64,000 nucleotides of DNA from Gnetum montanum (Eukaryota; Streptophyta; Gnetopsida; Gnetales; Gnetaceae). The notes below the pieces were generated by a model. That model was not told the origin of the DNA. It ran no database searches and saw only the letters and a list, made by a program, of their open reading frames with translations. The stretch lies in NCBI GenBank assembly GCA_015680685.1, contig MNCI01035832.1, forward strand, positions 219,032-283,031. Direction: 5' to 3'. Both the position numbers and the translations under genes were made by a program. Shown piece by piece: positions 11,274 through 23,598 of this stretch; the first letter of the stretch is position 1; every line of letters starts with the position of its first letter.

Positions 11274-12998
11274 TATAGTGATTAAAAATGTCGACGGCTG
11301 AAAAACACTGAGAGGTCATCAGTTGTGATAGTCTTAACCTCGAATCTACACAAAGGCCGTGCTAGATAAAATAGAAATGGGGCACCCTGAATGGTCTAAT
11401 CAATCAGACAAGGACTTAGTTGGTGTTAATATAACATTTTGCAAACAAATAATGTGAAAACAGGATTTATAGCATAAAGTAATCTTTAAATGCAAAAGGG
11501 GTAGAAAACGATGTAAAATGCAATGATAAGCAAGAAAAAAAAGTAAAATGCAATTAGAAAAATGCACCGCTTCAAGAATGTGACTTCACTTTATCAAGGT
11601 GGATACAATTGGTTGCATGGCACTGAGGGGCGCAGGGATCCCAAGAGTAACCAAGACGTTTAGAGTAAGATATTTGTATGCTTAAATGTGGACTCGAGAG
11701 TCAATAATGCAAAATGCTATGGGGCTAGCAGGAAAGAGTAAAGTAGAATGCCAAATGAGAGTGCTAACTTTTTACAATGTCAAACAAGATGTTTACAATG
11801 CTCAAGAATGCAATGCTAACTTTTTGCTTGCTAGACAACTGATTCACCAACTAGTTGACACACCCCCTTTTAACCATTGCTCATTGGGGTATTTATAGGG
11901 CCAAGGGCACGCAAAAGATGTGGTTTGGACACCATGTGTCCTGGGCCCGTGTTGACGTGTCTATGCTGCATGGGGGTGCATGATCATTAGATGTGCATGA
12001 CCATTGGACGAGCCTGCCATGTTGTAATTACAAGCTGCCATGTTGTAATTACATTGTCAGAACTTGGAGAAGTGTGCCAATGGTCCAAGCAGGTGAAGTG
12101 CATTGATGTAGCGTAACTGCCTACTATGCTACGCTATTCTTTGTAGTGTAGCATGTTGGCATAGCGTAGCATCTTGCTACGCTATGCAGCATAGCTTAGT
12201 GTAGCCACCAGTTCAAGGAAAAAATTTACATTGTGTCCTGCTGCATGTGTTGAAAACCTTTGAAGTGCTCTGACTACTTTTTGCATACTTGCTACGCTAC
12301 GTAGCGTATCATAGCATAGCAGCTCACCTTAATCGCAAAAACATCGCCAATCTGCAAACTTTGCTTTTTGCACTATGAAACTTGCAAACTTGCTAATCCC
12401 GCCCTTTCAGATGCCTTTCATTGTTCCCATAGAGTTTCTATGTAGTGCTACGCTACGTAGCGTAGCATAGCGTAGCGTAGTGTAGCAACCAAAATGGCCT
12501 GCTTTTTGTTGAGTTTGCTATTTTCTAGTGAAGGAGCCATTGCTGAAGAACTTGGAGCTGAGCGAAGCAACTATTTTCGAAGGCCAAAGGCGCTAACTTA
12601 GTGCAATTGAAAATCACTAAGTAGGCTGAGCCTTCCTATCTTTCTCTCACTATGTTATGCCACGCTGCGTAGCGTAGCACCTTGTCTTGCAACAATTTCC
12701 AGTTGACTGCTTGAACAATTATCTCCCAAAGCCTGCTATGCTACATAGCGTAGCATAGCGTAGCAAACTCCTTAACTAGAAAACTTGCCAAACTATTTTA
12801 TGCACTTTGAGCACCGCTGACAATTCTTTGCATCATTTTTGTGTAGGCTATTAGTTGGACAAATTACCCAGCTAGAATATTTGCCAAACTGTACAACCTA
12901 AAGTCCAGAACAACCATCTACTGATGAACTGCCATGACGTTGCCTGAATTGCGACAGCCCGGTGAACCAAGGATGCCCTAAAAATTTGGGGTGTTTCA
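11274..12998 (-). repeat. Gypsy-3 3' LTR (left copy)
   Basis: It starts TATAGTGATTAAAAATG (the expected initial TG reads TA) and ends GGGGTGTTTCA. A minus-strand TATA box (TATAAATA) is at 11890-11897. Clusters of GCTACGCTA and TAGCGTAGC lie at about 12117-12190, 12290-12320, 12445-12486, 12660-12680 and 12735-12765, all upstream of that TATA box on the element's strand. Confidence 0.93.
12445..12486. promoter_or_regulatory. Palindromic GCTACGCTA/TAGCGTAGC cluster
   Basis: This is the densest of five clusters in the LTR. The core GCTACGCTACGTAGCGTAGC is a perfect 20-base palindrome, followed by head-to-tail copies of ATAGCGTAGC. Counterparts of the five clusters occur at the same relative positions in the right LTR (29045-29705), some of them eroded to CTACATAGTGTAGC. 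Confidence 0.7.
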
Positions 12999-14370
12999 TT
13001 GGCCCCTGTTTGTCAATGTTTGGAGGATGGGCCCAAGAGATGTTAACAAAGAATACGAAACACCATGGAAGACAAAACGCCAACATTATTATTCGGTGAT
13101 CGTCAAGACGTCACTTAGCCACGCTTCAGAGTGTTGCATTGGTTTTTGTGGGGGGAAAAGGGCTAAGCAGGGAGGAAGGAGGTTCAGAAAAAAGATAAAG
13201 ATGAAACTTAATTGAATCCCTTGTTAGATTGCTCATAAGGGAGTCTTTTCCGTGGTCATCTTTGCTTTTGTTGACCTTCGACCTCTCGTCAAAACGCTTG
13301 GAGAGGGTGATTGCGAAACAGCTTACGTGCCATTTTTTAGGCACATTTTTTTTGTGCACGTGAGCTTTCACTCTCTTATGCTTTTGCCTTTTGCTATTTT
13401 GCCATCTACATTTGCTAACAACCTCATTGCAGGACAGGTGTTTCTTTCCTAGGATGAGTTGTGTTACATTTGTATGGGGCTTTAACCTACCTTCAAATGC
13501 TTCCCATGTGGTGAGCTATTTTACGCACGTCATGGACTTTGCGGTTGAGCAAACAAGAGGGCTTAACAGGCGTTGGAAAAAATCTTGTAAAAGAGGGGAG
13601 CAAGTACAAATTGCAGATGCAAGGAGTAAGGTAAAGGGAAGGAGTTTAGAAGGTAGGACAAGATGTGCACTCTAAGGTAGACAAGCTAATCCAAACAATC
13701 ACTTCGCAATGCTGTAGCATTTGCTACCATGGTGAGACGCACCTTCAACCACACCCTGCAAACACGATAGAGAGCAAAACAGAAGAAACAGCCATGATGC
13801 AAAATGAGGGCAAAGGTCTTGCTTTCTGCAGACATTGTTGAAGCTATTGGACATCTTTACTAGTGCATGGTGTCCAAAGTAGGAAGGCCAACAACAGCCT
13901 CGGTAGCATCAGCATGGAAGAGTTGGCATCAAAGGAGTGGGAAGTTGCTATGAGTGTAGATGCTCTGGAATCCCTACCTACGACATGCATTCTCAGTTCA
14001 GCCATGGGATCGGCTACCACATAGCTGAACATTGTTTGAGCTCAAACGCTGGTAAGGAGCTAGAGGGTAACAATATTGTGGTTGGGCCACAATACTGCTG
14101 GAACTCTAGTAGCAGGCACTGACCAAGGAACTACCATCAAGGCGATGGGCTGTGGTGACGGTAGGTCTAGGGGGTCAGTGAGATGTCATACAACATCTCT
14201 GGGGGATCAGCAAGATGCCAAGAGTAGTGGCGTTACATATGTTCTAGATTGTGTTCTCATCATGTCGTGAACTGCATTCTAGAACTATAACGTCCCACCC
14301 CACATCGACACTGTGCATGCTCACTTGGTGTGTATTTGGTGTAGATGCATGCTGGGGACATGCCGCGAAC
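12999..14370 (-). mobile_element. Gypsy-3 3' internal non-coding tract
   Basis: The sequence next to the LTR (TTGGCCCCTGTTTG, reverse complement CAAACAGGGGCCAA) is the purine-rich site expected beside a minus-strand 3' LTR. No conserved protein was recognised on either strand. The longest open stretches (for example 13391-13675 plus) look like chance. Confidence 0.6.
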
Positions 14371-14800
14371 CTAGTTTAAGGTCCTGGTAGACCATGTGCT
14401 GGTTTAAGGTCCCAGTAGACCGTATGTGCTAGTTTAACATCAAAGCGAACGTGTTGTGCCAGTTTATAGTCATAGTAGACTAGCTGTGCCAGTTTATAGT
14501 CATAGCAGACTAGCTATGCTAGTTTTACGTCGTAGCAGACATGTTGTACCAGTTTATAATCATAGCGGACATTTGCCACCTTTGCCAGTTTTACGTCATA
14601 GCGAATGATTTGTGCCAATTTTATGTAGTAGTAGATGAGTTGTGCCAGTTTATAGTCATAGCAAATTGGCTATCCCAGTTTTACATCGTAGCCGACTAGC
14701 TATGCTAGTTTTACGTCATAGCAGACATTGGTGAAGCTGTGCTAGTTTAACATCGTAGCAAACGTTTGCTCACTTTTGCCAGTTTTACATTGTAGCATAT
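14371..14800. repeat. Tandem stem-loop array (a) in Gypsy-3
   Basis: About a dozen imperfect units of 30-45 bp have the form GTGCYAGTTTTA-GTC-loop-GAC, for example AGTTTATAGTCATAGCAGAC. In each the letters after AGTTT(T)A can form a short stem (GTC with GAC, or GGTC with GACC in the first two units at 14379 and 14408). The array lies between the integrase end and the 3' non-coding tract. Confidence 0.75.
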
Positions 14801-14829
14801 GTTGGCCTATCTACCCCATGTGCTTAGAT

Positions 14830-15800
14830 GTAGTATGTCTTGAGGTATGAGTGATTCACCAGGTTTGTGAACTTGTTGTCGTCCATGTCCGCCAACTTGA
14901 AGGCTCTATTCCCAAAGGCTTTAGTGACCATGTATGGGCCTTCCCAGTTAGCTGAGAATTTGCTCACATGCTCATGGACAGCCTTGAGGATGAGGTCTCC
15001 CTTCTGTATTGGCCATTGATGTGGGTCTACATGATGTTTTTGCCATTTATTTCTTTATTAATGCTCTATGCGACTCAGCGTTTGTGCGTGCTCCTCCTCT
15101 ATTGCGTCGAGGTCAATAATTCTTGACTCGTTGTTCTAGGCTTTACTCACAACATCATATAGGATCATCCAGAGTGATGGTACCTACAACTCAAGAGGCA
15201 ACATAGCTTCAAATCCATAAACAAGACTATAAGGAGTCTTACTCATTACAGTCCTACATGTCATCCTGTAAAGGATTTGCTCGTGCCACCGCCTCTTGTT
15301 GTTGCTAAGCATCCTCTTCAGCAAGTTGATGATGGACTTATTTGTAGCCTCTACCTACCCGTTCTCCTGTGGGTAATACGGGGAGGAGAATGATTGTCTG
15401 ATGCCCATATTACTACAAAAGGTTCAGGTTTCCGTACTACTGAACTATGATCCATTGTTGGTTACAATAGTCATTGGAAGCCCAAACCTTGTCACGATGT
15501 TGTCCAGGATGAAGTGGCAAACTTGCTGAGATGTCATTTTCCTCAGGGGGATAGCTTCCACCCACTTAGTAAAATACTCAGTGGTGGTGATGATGAAGCT
15601 ATGCCCTATGGAGAACATAGGCGTGATAGGTCCTATGAGGTCTAGTCCCCATCGCTGGAAAGGCCTTGTGATTTGCATTGGGTGCAGCTCCGTAGGTGAG
15701 ACGTGTATGAGATTTGCATATCTCTAGCACGTGTCACACGTCTTAACCTTTGACAGACAATCATGCTCCATATGGAGCCAGTAGTACCCTAGGCGTCTGA
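14830..15800 (-). pseudogene. Gypsy-3 integrase remnant
   Basis: On the minus strand the order is a CxxC remnant, then ITRPFQRWGLDLIGP (first catalytic Asp), YFTKWVEAIPL, FGLPMTIVTNNGS and a C-terminal WEGPYMVxKAFGNRAFKLADMD domain that ends near 14840 with a VNxSYLKTYY pattern. The second catalytic motif normally reads DNG and here reads NNG, so the active site is broken (GAC to AAC type change). This integrase belongs with Tat and Athila type families by its RPF.QWG.D..GP signature. Confidence 0.9.
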
Positions 15801-15999
15801 TTTTCACAGCCATGGCCCTAGGTGCTATGTGTCCACCACACAGTCCCTCATGTACTTCATTAATCACCTTTCACGCCTGCTTTCCACCCAAGCATGCCAG
15901 CAATATCCCGTCATAGGAACATTTGCACAAGGCATCATTTCCCATGAGCATATATTGCCAGGCACGCTTGCGGATTGCATCTCTCTAGGCAGATGTCAA

Positions 16000-16620
16000 T
16001 CAGCTTGGGGGTTCACCATGTTGCAGATAGGCTTTAATGTTGGCGTACCATTCTTGCGTATCCGTAGCATTGATAGAGGCCACATGTTCCACCTGAGTGG
16101 TGGGCTCAGTACATTCGACGATTGAAGTTGGCAAACTCGCAAACAAGCATGGTGGAATATTTAGTGCTAAGGTGGCTAAGGTGTCTACTAGGGTGTTTTT
16201 GTTGCATGGCATGTGTTGCACATTCGTAGTTGCAAATTGTTTGAGCATATTTTTGCTAGGTCGCAATAGGGTTATAGGTGCATAGCTTTGTAGGCATATA
16301 CCTTGGTGATTTGGTTCATAACTAGTTGTGAATCCCTGTATGTGTAGTATTTGGGCAACTAAGAGGCCTCTGAGCAGCCCCTCATACTCTGCCACATTAT
16401 TGGTGTAGGGGAACATAAAACAATAAGGAAACTAGTGCATTTCCCTAGAGGAGAATGTAATGAAGGTAGCTGCACTACCCCCTCGCGCAGTCGAGGCATC
16501 GTCGAAGTATAAAGTAGCTTCTAGGTGCAATGGGACAGCGTTGATAGTGCTACCATGCTCGTCTGGGAATTCGGGATCTATGGTTGCCTAGTCATCGACG
16601 GGTGAGGCTGTAAGTTGTGT
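16000..16620 (-). pseudogene. Gypsy-3 second (archaeal-type) RNase H
   Basis: The minus-strand frame gives LYFDDASTARGGSAATF (catalytic Asp in FDDAS), then YTNNVAEYEGLLRGL with the catalytic Glu, then a basic tail around HMPCNKNTLVDTLATLA, which corresponds to the HVPRxxNxxADALA signature. Tat-lineage elements are known to carry such an extra RNase H between the usual RNase H and integrase. At least one stop and one frame change interrupt it. Confidence 0.85.
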
Positions 16621-16639
16621 CACTATAGCTTGACCCTTC

Positions 16640-17085
16640 ATCGATGACTAGCTCACATAGTGTAAATCGAATTCCATGGTTATTTCTTTCCATCAGGCTA
16701 TCCTGCTACTTTCATATAGGTTGTTGGTGATGGCCCGGAGTATGTTGCTTTTGCAAATGATGTTAATTGTACTATGAAATAGGTAATGCCTCCACTTTTT
16801 TAACATAAATACTAAGGCAAGGCAATTCCTCTCTACTTCATTGTATTTCGTCTCATATGCTATTAATGCATGACTCAGATAATACACTGGTATCTCAAAT
16901 CTGTCGTCTGGTTTCTGACATAATAGTGTTGCGATAGTTGTATCAGAGGTGGCAAGGTAGATAAAGAAAGGTCTATCCCTCTGTGGCGGATGCATAGTTG
17001 GAAGGTGCAAAAGCTCTTTCTTCAAGTCATTGAAGGCTTATTGACATTAAGTTATCCATTCGAAGTTAACCCCTTTCTTTACAAG
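16640..17085 (-). pseudogene. Gypsy-3 first RNase H domain
   Basis: An open stretch at 16693-17025 (minus) reads DRPFFIYLATSDTTIATLL, VYYLSHALIAYETKYNEVE, LALVFMLKKWRHYL. This is the RT-linked RNase H of Gypsy elements (known pattern LYLxxS...VYYVSxAL...ExxY...E+xxLAL). A frameshift separates it from the reverse transcriptase upstream. Confidence 0.88.
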
Positions 17086-17995
17086 ATGTTGCATGGGGTG
17101 TAACTTGTTAGTTAACTTTGCTATAAACCTTCAGATGAACTGTACCCTACCTTGCAATCCACCCAATTCCTTAAGGTTCATAGGAGGTGCCAGGTTGACG
17201 ATGGCCTTAACTTTGTCAGGGTCCACACATATCCCATCCTCTAATACTACAAACCCTAACATGCATTCTATTTTCACCCCAAATACACACTTCTTAAGAC
17301 TAAGGCACAAATCATGCATTTGATAGCACTTGAGGAATACCCATAGATCGCGTGGGTGATCAGCGGCTTCTTTGGACTTGACCGCTATATCATCCACATA
17401 GTAGTTTAGCGTTTCTAGGATGTAGTCACTAAAGATGTAGGTTATGGCTCACTGGTAGGTTACTCGAGCATTCTTAAGTACAAAAGGCATCATAGTGTAA
17501 CAAAAGGTACCCCATGGGGTCATGAAGGTTGTTGTTAACTGATGCTCTGGGTTAATGTGAATTTGGTTGTAGCCGAAGAAACCATCCATGAAGGATAACA
17601 GAGCTTGGTGATTTCATCTCTTACAGCTAGTGCAATTTCTAGTTTAACCTTACAAGCCTTCTGCTTGACCACCTTCATGCATAGGTCTAGGATGATGTTG
17701 TGTTGTATCAGCCTCGGATCTAAACCTGGCATGTCGTTGTATGACCATGCAAAGACTTTAATGTTGTCTTGTAGAATTTTGGCTACATATTTATGTGTCT
17801 ACACATCTAAGAGGGAACTAAGTTTTAATGTTTTTACTTCCCCCTTGGACGTGGTCGCAGGTGTCTCGATGAGAGGGTCCTCAGTTACATCCCCAACCTC
17901 TAAATCTAGAGTTCGGACCAGATGTTTAGGCCAGTCTGGGGATGTTTCTAAGGACGTTATGGTGCTAGCTGTGGTTGACTCCTAGTCAATTAGGT
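17086..17995 (-). pseudogene. Gypsy-3 reverse transcriptase remnant with a deletion
   Basis: Reading the minus strand, FAWSYNDMPGLDPRLIQH at about 17760-17690 is the typical Tat lead-in, followed by KPVKQK-like text. The middle (the region of VDFxxLNKACPKDxFPLP) is missing. The frame then picks up FMDGFFGYNQIHINPEHQ, GTFCYTMMPFVLKNARVTYQ and YYVDDIAVKSKEAADH, so the catalytic YVDD is intact. It ends with PPMNLKELGGLQGRVQFI near 17131. An acidic linker upstream reaches about 17990. The roughly 35-codon gap would inactivate the enzyme. Confidence 0.9.
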
Positions 17996-18368
17996 TTGGG
18001 TTCAACTGTCTTGCGAGCTTGACGTGTGGACTTGCTAAAGCTAAAGGTGCAAAGAGATCGCGATGAATTTCCATTTATAGCTCAACCTGGAAAAATGAGA
18101 TGAAAGCCTGGTTAAGAGGCACATGTTGGTAGTAATCGTGTATAATGAAAATTTGCAAAATAACGATGAGATGTAACTAGTGAAGTATGATATAAACATT
18201 AAAATTTTCCAATTTAAAGTCATGGCAGACTGCTACAACATGGAGATGCAAAATTGCAAAAAGAAAAAATGTAAAAATGTAAAACTGTCGATTTGAGAAT
18301 GCAAAACTGCTAAAAAAATACAAATTTTCCGATGTGGAAACGTGAAACTGCTAGAGTTTCTATTCTAG

Positions 18369-18598
18369 CTAGTTTAAGGTCTTTTCAGACCACTAGAGTT
18401 GTAACTATGCTAAGATTGCTAGTTTAAGGTATTTCTAGACTGCTAACTAGAGTGAAACACTACACTAGGAATGCTAGTTTAAGGTCTTTTCAGACCACAA
18501 AAGTTACAACTACGCTGGGGTTGCTAGTTTAAGGTCTTTTCAGACTGCTAGAATTGTAACTATGCTAAGATTGCTAGTTTAAGGTCTTTCCAGACCAG
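18369..18598. repeat. Tandem stem-loop array (b) in Gypsy-3
   Basis: Five units about 50 bp apart share CTAGTTTAAGGTCTTTTCAG plus ACC, which can fold as GGTCT-loop-AGACC. The second unit has changed to GGTAT...AGACT. The array sits between the reverse transcriptase linker and the promoter-like region of the opposite-strand gene. Confidence 0.8.
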
Positions 18599-18800
18599 TA
18601 ATTGAAAATATATATATTTTTTTGTTTTTCGGGAAAGCAAACAGTTAGCTCAAATCATGTTAAGATCTATTGCCCATATCTGCCTATGTTAATTGCCAAC
18701 AGTGCTACAATGTCATGGTGAGCATGCTACGCTGAATGGTATATCCTGCATTAAACAGAGAGAGAGAGAATGGCAAGTTTTCCCTTTCTACCATTACGAC

Positions 18801-18808
18801 CATAAATA
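18801..18808 (+). promoter_or_regulatory. TATA-like box of the opposite-strand gene
   Basis: CATAAATA is followed by GG, preceded 35-45 bases upstream by a GAGAGAGAGAGA run (18757-18769). It lies about 160 bp before the proposed start codon at 18962. This is consistent with a plant core promoter, but the evidence is positional only. Confidence 0.4.
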
Positions 18809-18961
18809 GGGATTAAGCCCTGGTAAGCTTGTCATTCTCATCGTAACAGCGTAGAGCCCACATTCAGAGCACAAAGTGATTTCGGAGTGCAGAGCAATTG
18901 TGCTAATAGAGAGCAAGGCAGTTTTTGACATAGCAATGAGGAGGACTTGGCAAGCAGAACG

Positions 18962-21900
18962 ATGGCTCCAAAGAAAGAACACACACACTTGGTGCTCGTG
19001 AAGGTCGATGAGATAAAGGAAACCCTAGGGCATGTGACACAAGCATGCGTCATGGTGTAGGAAGAGACGCTGATGACTCGGTAGGCTACTATGCTTCTCC
19101 TATCTCCTCATGCTTCTATTATCATTTTTATTTTCCTTGCTTCTATTTCTACAACCTAGTTTTAGCTATCTATGTTTTCTGTCATTGCTTTGTCGTTGTT
19201 TTGGCATTTACATCATTGTTGTTGTCATTTCAACCGCGGTGAATGCACAAACACTATGCTAACATTGCATGCAAGGTCACCTAAATTGCCATTGCTGTGG
19301 TTGTTATAACTGTGGGGTTTGGACAGTCTAAGTTACTTGGCTTCCGAATGGTGTAGCGTAGGACCCTCAAGAGGGTTTGGCCATGCATGATGCGATAGTG
19401 TGACATGTGTTTTTTTCAGGGTGTAGTGCTAATCACTTTGCTAGAGTTAATCGCTCTATTGCTGTGCTAAATTGTTTTTACTATGCTATTGCTTTTATGT
19501 TTTTTGCTACACTATGTACAGGTTTGCTAAAATGCTAATTCTAGCTATGCTAGTTCTTGCTACGCTACGTGTGTATTGCGCTTGATCATGGTGCTAACAT
19601 TTGCCATTGTGTTATGTAGGATAGCGCTAAGGCCAATTCTAATTGTCTTAGAAATTGTAGGGGTCCTGTGCTGCATGAACAAACCAATGGTCCATGTTCT
19701 TCCTCCTCACACACGTGTGGGAGATCGGGTGGTCTGGTTCAAGATAGAAGCACAGAAGTCCTACAATACTTCCTCCAATACTTCAGTGTGATCATTTGGT
19801 CACACTTAGAAGAGGAGGTAGCGGCCATCATACTAGAAACCCTGTTGCCTGGGGTAACCCAGGGTATTTTGAGGTATTTAAAGGATGGGACAATCATTAG
19901 CAAGTAGGAAGAAGGCTCCAGTTAGTGCCCCCAAGGTTTGAGGTGTTTGGCTTGGATCTGGGATATGCCTGAGTACAGACGCTACCATCTCTACAACACA
20001 TTGTTTGTTGCACGTCATATGAGAACGTGCTTCCAAAACCCACCAGGAACCATCTACCATGCTAGTGGGTGAGTTTTGTACCCATGTTCTGCTACACGAT
20101 GCAATATTCTCTATGTTGGCTAAGTGTTAATGGCGTGTTCTTGTTACCAGGTTTTACAATGCGAAAGGGCTTCATGGTGATACGGATGCGTTGGCCATAG
20201 TAGAGATGGCCCTATGGGAATTCTCTTCTACTGAGAATATCGGTGTAGGTGTAATAGGTCAATGCAGGGATGAGTACCACACCTATCCAGACCAATATCC
20301 CAATCTCTATGGCAGATACAAGGAGTTTGATTAGTTGGATGAGGGATGGGCACCCTTCAAGCTGATCCCCATGGAAGACATTTTAGTCCCTCTTCCACAA
20401 TTCTCATTGCCATATATACCTGGTAAGCTAAGTAGTAGGTACAGCATGCTAGAGTGTCTTTGCCATTTTTTTGCATTTTTTGTGTTTTTATGCTAATCGT
20501 TTCTATGCAAACTATTGTAGGGATGAAGAAGTCCCAGGAGGTGACGGTGATAACTATTAAGAACTAAGAGGCAAACATCTACTTCAAGTATGGAGAAGTA
20601 GATGCGAGCCAGCGCTAGATATACAATGAGGCCTCAAAATCCCTAGTCAAGAATATCTGAAACGTTGGACTTATGTATTTGCTCCTGACGCTGAACCCAA
20701 GCGTTCCTACCGTCGAGATGCTCTCCCTAGTGGACTCCTTTTCTGACAAGGCGAACCGCTTCCACACATGCATACACGGTGTGCGAGTGGTCATTGAAAT
20801 CAATGACCAGCTATTCGTAGACCTTTTCGGTGTCCCTGCTAATGTCATCCTCATAGGGTCAAAGTCCAAGAAGGAGTTAAACCTTCAAAAGGATGACATC
20901 ATGGAGTGGATAGGGGTTGCCAAAGAGCAAAAGGGGATTCCTATGGAGAAGGTCAGGGTGGGACCTTCCAAAGAAGTTTACCCTATCTTTCGTTCTCGCA
21001 CTTTCCCTTAGCTACTTTCCCAAGGGAAGGTCCTTGGGATTGAGTAGGCCTAGGTAATGTGTGAGGTTATGGAAGATTGAACTCGCTACAACTGGGCCAG
21101 GTTTTTATCTAAAGGCTTGTAGGCTGAAATCTTGGGGCTCCATAAGAAGTCGGAGTCCAGTTCCAATATACATTATGCCTTTTACATAGCCTATCTGTGG
21201 TGTTTCGCGAAGTTTTTGGTGATCCACGAGAATGGGACCTGGGTATTGTGGAATCACAACCAGATTTCCAAAACGTGGATCTACCAGATCCTCCAAACCA
21301 CCCTAGCCCAAGATCCCCTAGAAATAATTGGAGAGTCATTCTCTATGACAACTAAGGATTGGGTGGCCCGTAACTTTCGTGCCCAAGATAGTGTAGGAGA
21401 GGCACCCTCTGTTATCATCAGTAGCGTATCACAGGGGAAACGTCTTATTGCTGAAACGGTGACCACCAAGTTGCAGCGAAAGATGCTTGCTTCAACTAAG
21501 GAAACCCTTCACACGAAGGAAGAGGAGGGGGCAGAGACTGCAGTTTAAACTACAGAGGATGCAACCCCCCATTGGTAAATGCTTTTGTTTATTTTTATTT
21601 CTTTGCCTACTTTGCTAATGACTACTACTTTGTGCTACGCTAGATAGCGTAGCGTAGCACAGCACCTACTTTAAGCTAACCTATTTTAAGCTAATGCAAA
21701 CATGTATTTTGGCTGCTAAAGGAAGAAGAGGAAGAAGCAGAAGGTGATAAAGAGGTGTCAGCCCCTAATATGGGGGCGACGAATAAAGACATGGAGGCCC
21801 CAGTCTCAAAAGAGAGGGCCTTGGTCAAGAGGGAAAGAACTCCTGCTGCTAAGGCAAGGGCTCTTGTTATTAGGCAAAATCCTCCTACTAATGAGGAGGA

Positions 21901-23426
21901 CATTTTTGGAGACAAAGAGGAGTCTCCTGTGAATAAAGGGGATGTTGGTGCCTCAAAAGGAAAAGCATCAATAAATAAAGGAGAAGCCTGCATCGACCCA
22001 GAAGGGACTTCTGCCAAGGATGCTATCATCACTCTGAATCAGAAGGGAGGGGAACTACAATTAGATGCTAGTGAATTTAACAACATATCTACTTTTTCAT
22101 AGTCCATTTTGGTCATTGCTGACACGCTTAGTTGTATGAAAAATACCATTGTTCATATCGTAGGACCCCCTCTGATTCGTGTGGAACCATGGGCCGAGAA
22201 CCCTGATAAGTTTACATTTATGCAGGGGGTCATCAACGACATGATCGACTGTCTTTAGCAGATCGACCCTGAAGTGGGAAAGTGGTAGTGCTAGGTGCTT
22301 TCATGTTGCTATGCTAGAGTTTCTCGAATTTGTTAACCTTTTTATGCTAATGCGACTAATATGCTCTTTATGTTGTGATAGCCTCTTGACTTAAATGGGA
22401 CCTGACAGGGCCTCTGAAAGTTGGTGACATGCCTACATTGCTGCCTGAAGTAACCAAGGTGCCTCTTTGTGCATACAACGAGGTCATCAAGTGTGCTTTG
22501 CACTCAGCTCGCTCCTTGTGGGAGTATAGGTGCATCAATGAAGACCGGTGGAAATAGGTCCAAAATGTTGAGAAAGAGAAGGTCGACCTGAGCGTCGAGG
22601 TGAAAGACCTCAAATCGATGAACGAATTCCTCATAACTCGTGATACTAACAATGAGGACTGGTGCATGACTATGATAGATCATGCCAGATTTTGGATAGT
22701 CATGCGTCAGAACAATGAAGCCACCTGCGAAATAATAGAACAATGAATGCAAATGGACTTGTTTCCCTAGAAGATTTAGGATTGGAAGGATTTCAATGCT
22801 AGGGTTTATGAATGGGGGCAGTTTCAAAAAAGCCATAAACATATGTATAAACTAGAACGTGCCTCCTATCGTAAACTATATAGGGACACTTCTGTGGAGG
22901 CGTTTACCTATAAGACATTTGTAAATGCCATTGACATTTCTGAGGCCTATGAAAAGTTCAAAGAGCAGGTAAAGGTTATGGAATCTCCTGAACAGGAAGT
23001 GGACCTTCCCACAAGAGAGATCGCAACTGCCTCCTTTTCTCCCAGGCCACTGAGATGGACAATCGCCGAAAAGGAGAAAGCTACTGCAGACACTGAACCA
23101 AGCAATAGGCGTTGCATGGATATCATGGTAAAGGAGGTCTGGCACCACCTTGGGCTCAGTTTAGACCAAATACCCTTTGAGACGGATGTAGGTCCATCTT
23201 AGGTCAGTTTCTTTCTACTATGTTAATGATTGGTGTGTTGTTGTAGCTTGCATGTGTTGCCCTAGCTAACTATTTCATTTCTACAATGCAGGTTCCGGAT
23301 GAGGGAGTAGGGCCCGCAGTGGGAAGGAGTGAAGAGATAGCAGGGGACAATGTAGGGGAAGGCGATGTAGAAGGGGGTGGTGTAGAAGTGAATGAGGAAG
23401 ATGATGCAGACAGAGACAACCCATGA
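18962..23426 (+). pseudogene. Opposite-strand seven-exon accessory gene inside Gypsy-3
   Basis: The ATG at 18962 (MAPKKEHTHL) opens a split gene. Proposed exons are 18962-19080, 19620-20068, 20151-20422, 20521-21574, 21722-22284, 22382-23202 and 23292-23426 (TGA). Every intron begins GT and ends AG, with good sites such as CTG/GTAAGC at 20423, TTACCAG/G at 20150 and AATGCAG/G at 23291. An AATAAA follows at 23501. Exon 4 has a globular part (VGLMYLLLTLN, HGVRVVIEINDQLFVDLFGVP) like the N-half of plant transposon accessory proteins. Exon 5 is acidic and lysine-rich. Exon 6 is helical, perhaps coiled-coil (VEKEKVDLSVEVKDLKSMNE). The C-terminus is very acidic. Several in-frame stops, many explicable as CAG or TGG changed to TAG, make it a dead copy. 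Tat elements such as Grande and Retand have antisense ORFs, but near the 3' LTR. The product's function is unknown. Confidence 0.7.
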
Positions 23427-23500
23427 CAACATGGGATTCTTTTGGAATTTTGGATCTTTGTAAAATTTTTGCAAACATTTTCTAAAAGATAAACGTTTTG

Positions 23501-23506
23501 AATAAA
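23501..23506 (+). terminator. Polyadenylation signal of the opposite-strand gene
   Basis: AATAAA lies 75 bp after the TGA at 23424-23426, in an AT-rich stretch before array (c). Confidence 0.45.
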
Positions 23507-23598
23507 AAGGAGAATTTCAGAAAATCAATCGATCCTACGCTAACTTATGCATTGTTTACGTGCTAATTTTTATGTAAAATTTTCATGCCTTTACATTT

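Noticed and set aside
12117-12765. Regularly repeated palindromes that might suggest a CRISPR array
   Set aside because: Spacing is irregular, repeats vary in length, the sequence is in a eukaryotic LTR, and no cas genes exist.
13391-13675. Plus-strand open frame of 94 codons in Gypsy-3
   Set aside because: No domain, wrong strand for pol, and no splice or promoter context like that of the gene at 18962.
18100-18240. Possible tRNA-like folding in the AT-rich stretch before array (b)
   Set aside because: No T-loop or anticodon arm pattern could be found; the same holds for the rest of the window.
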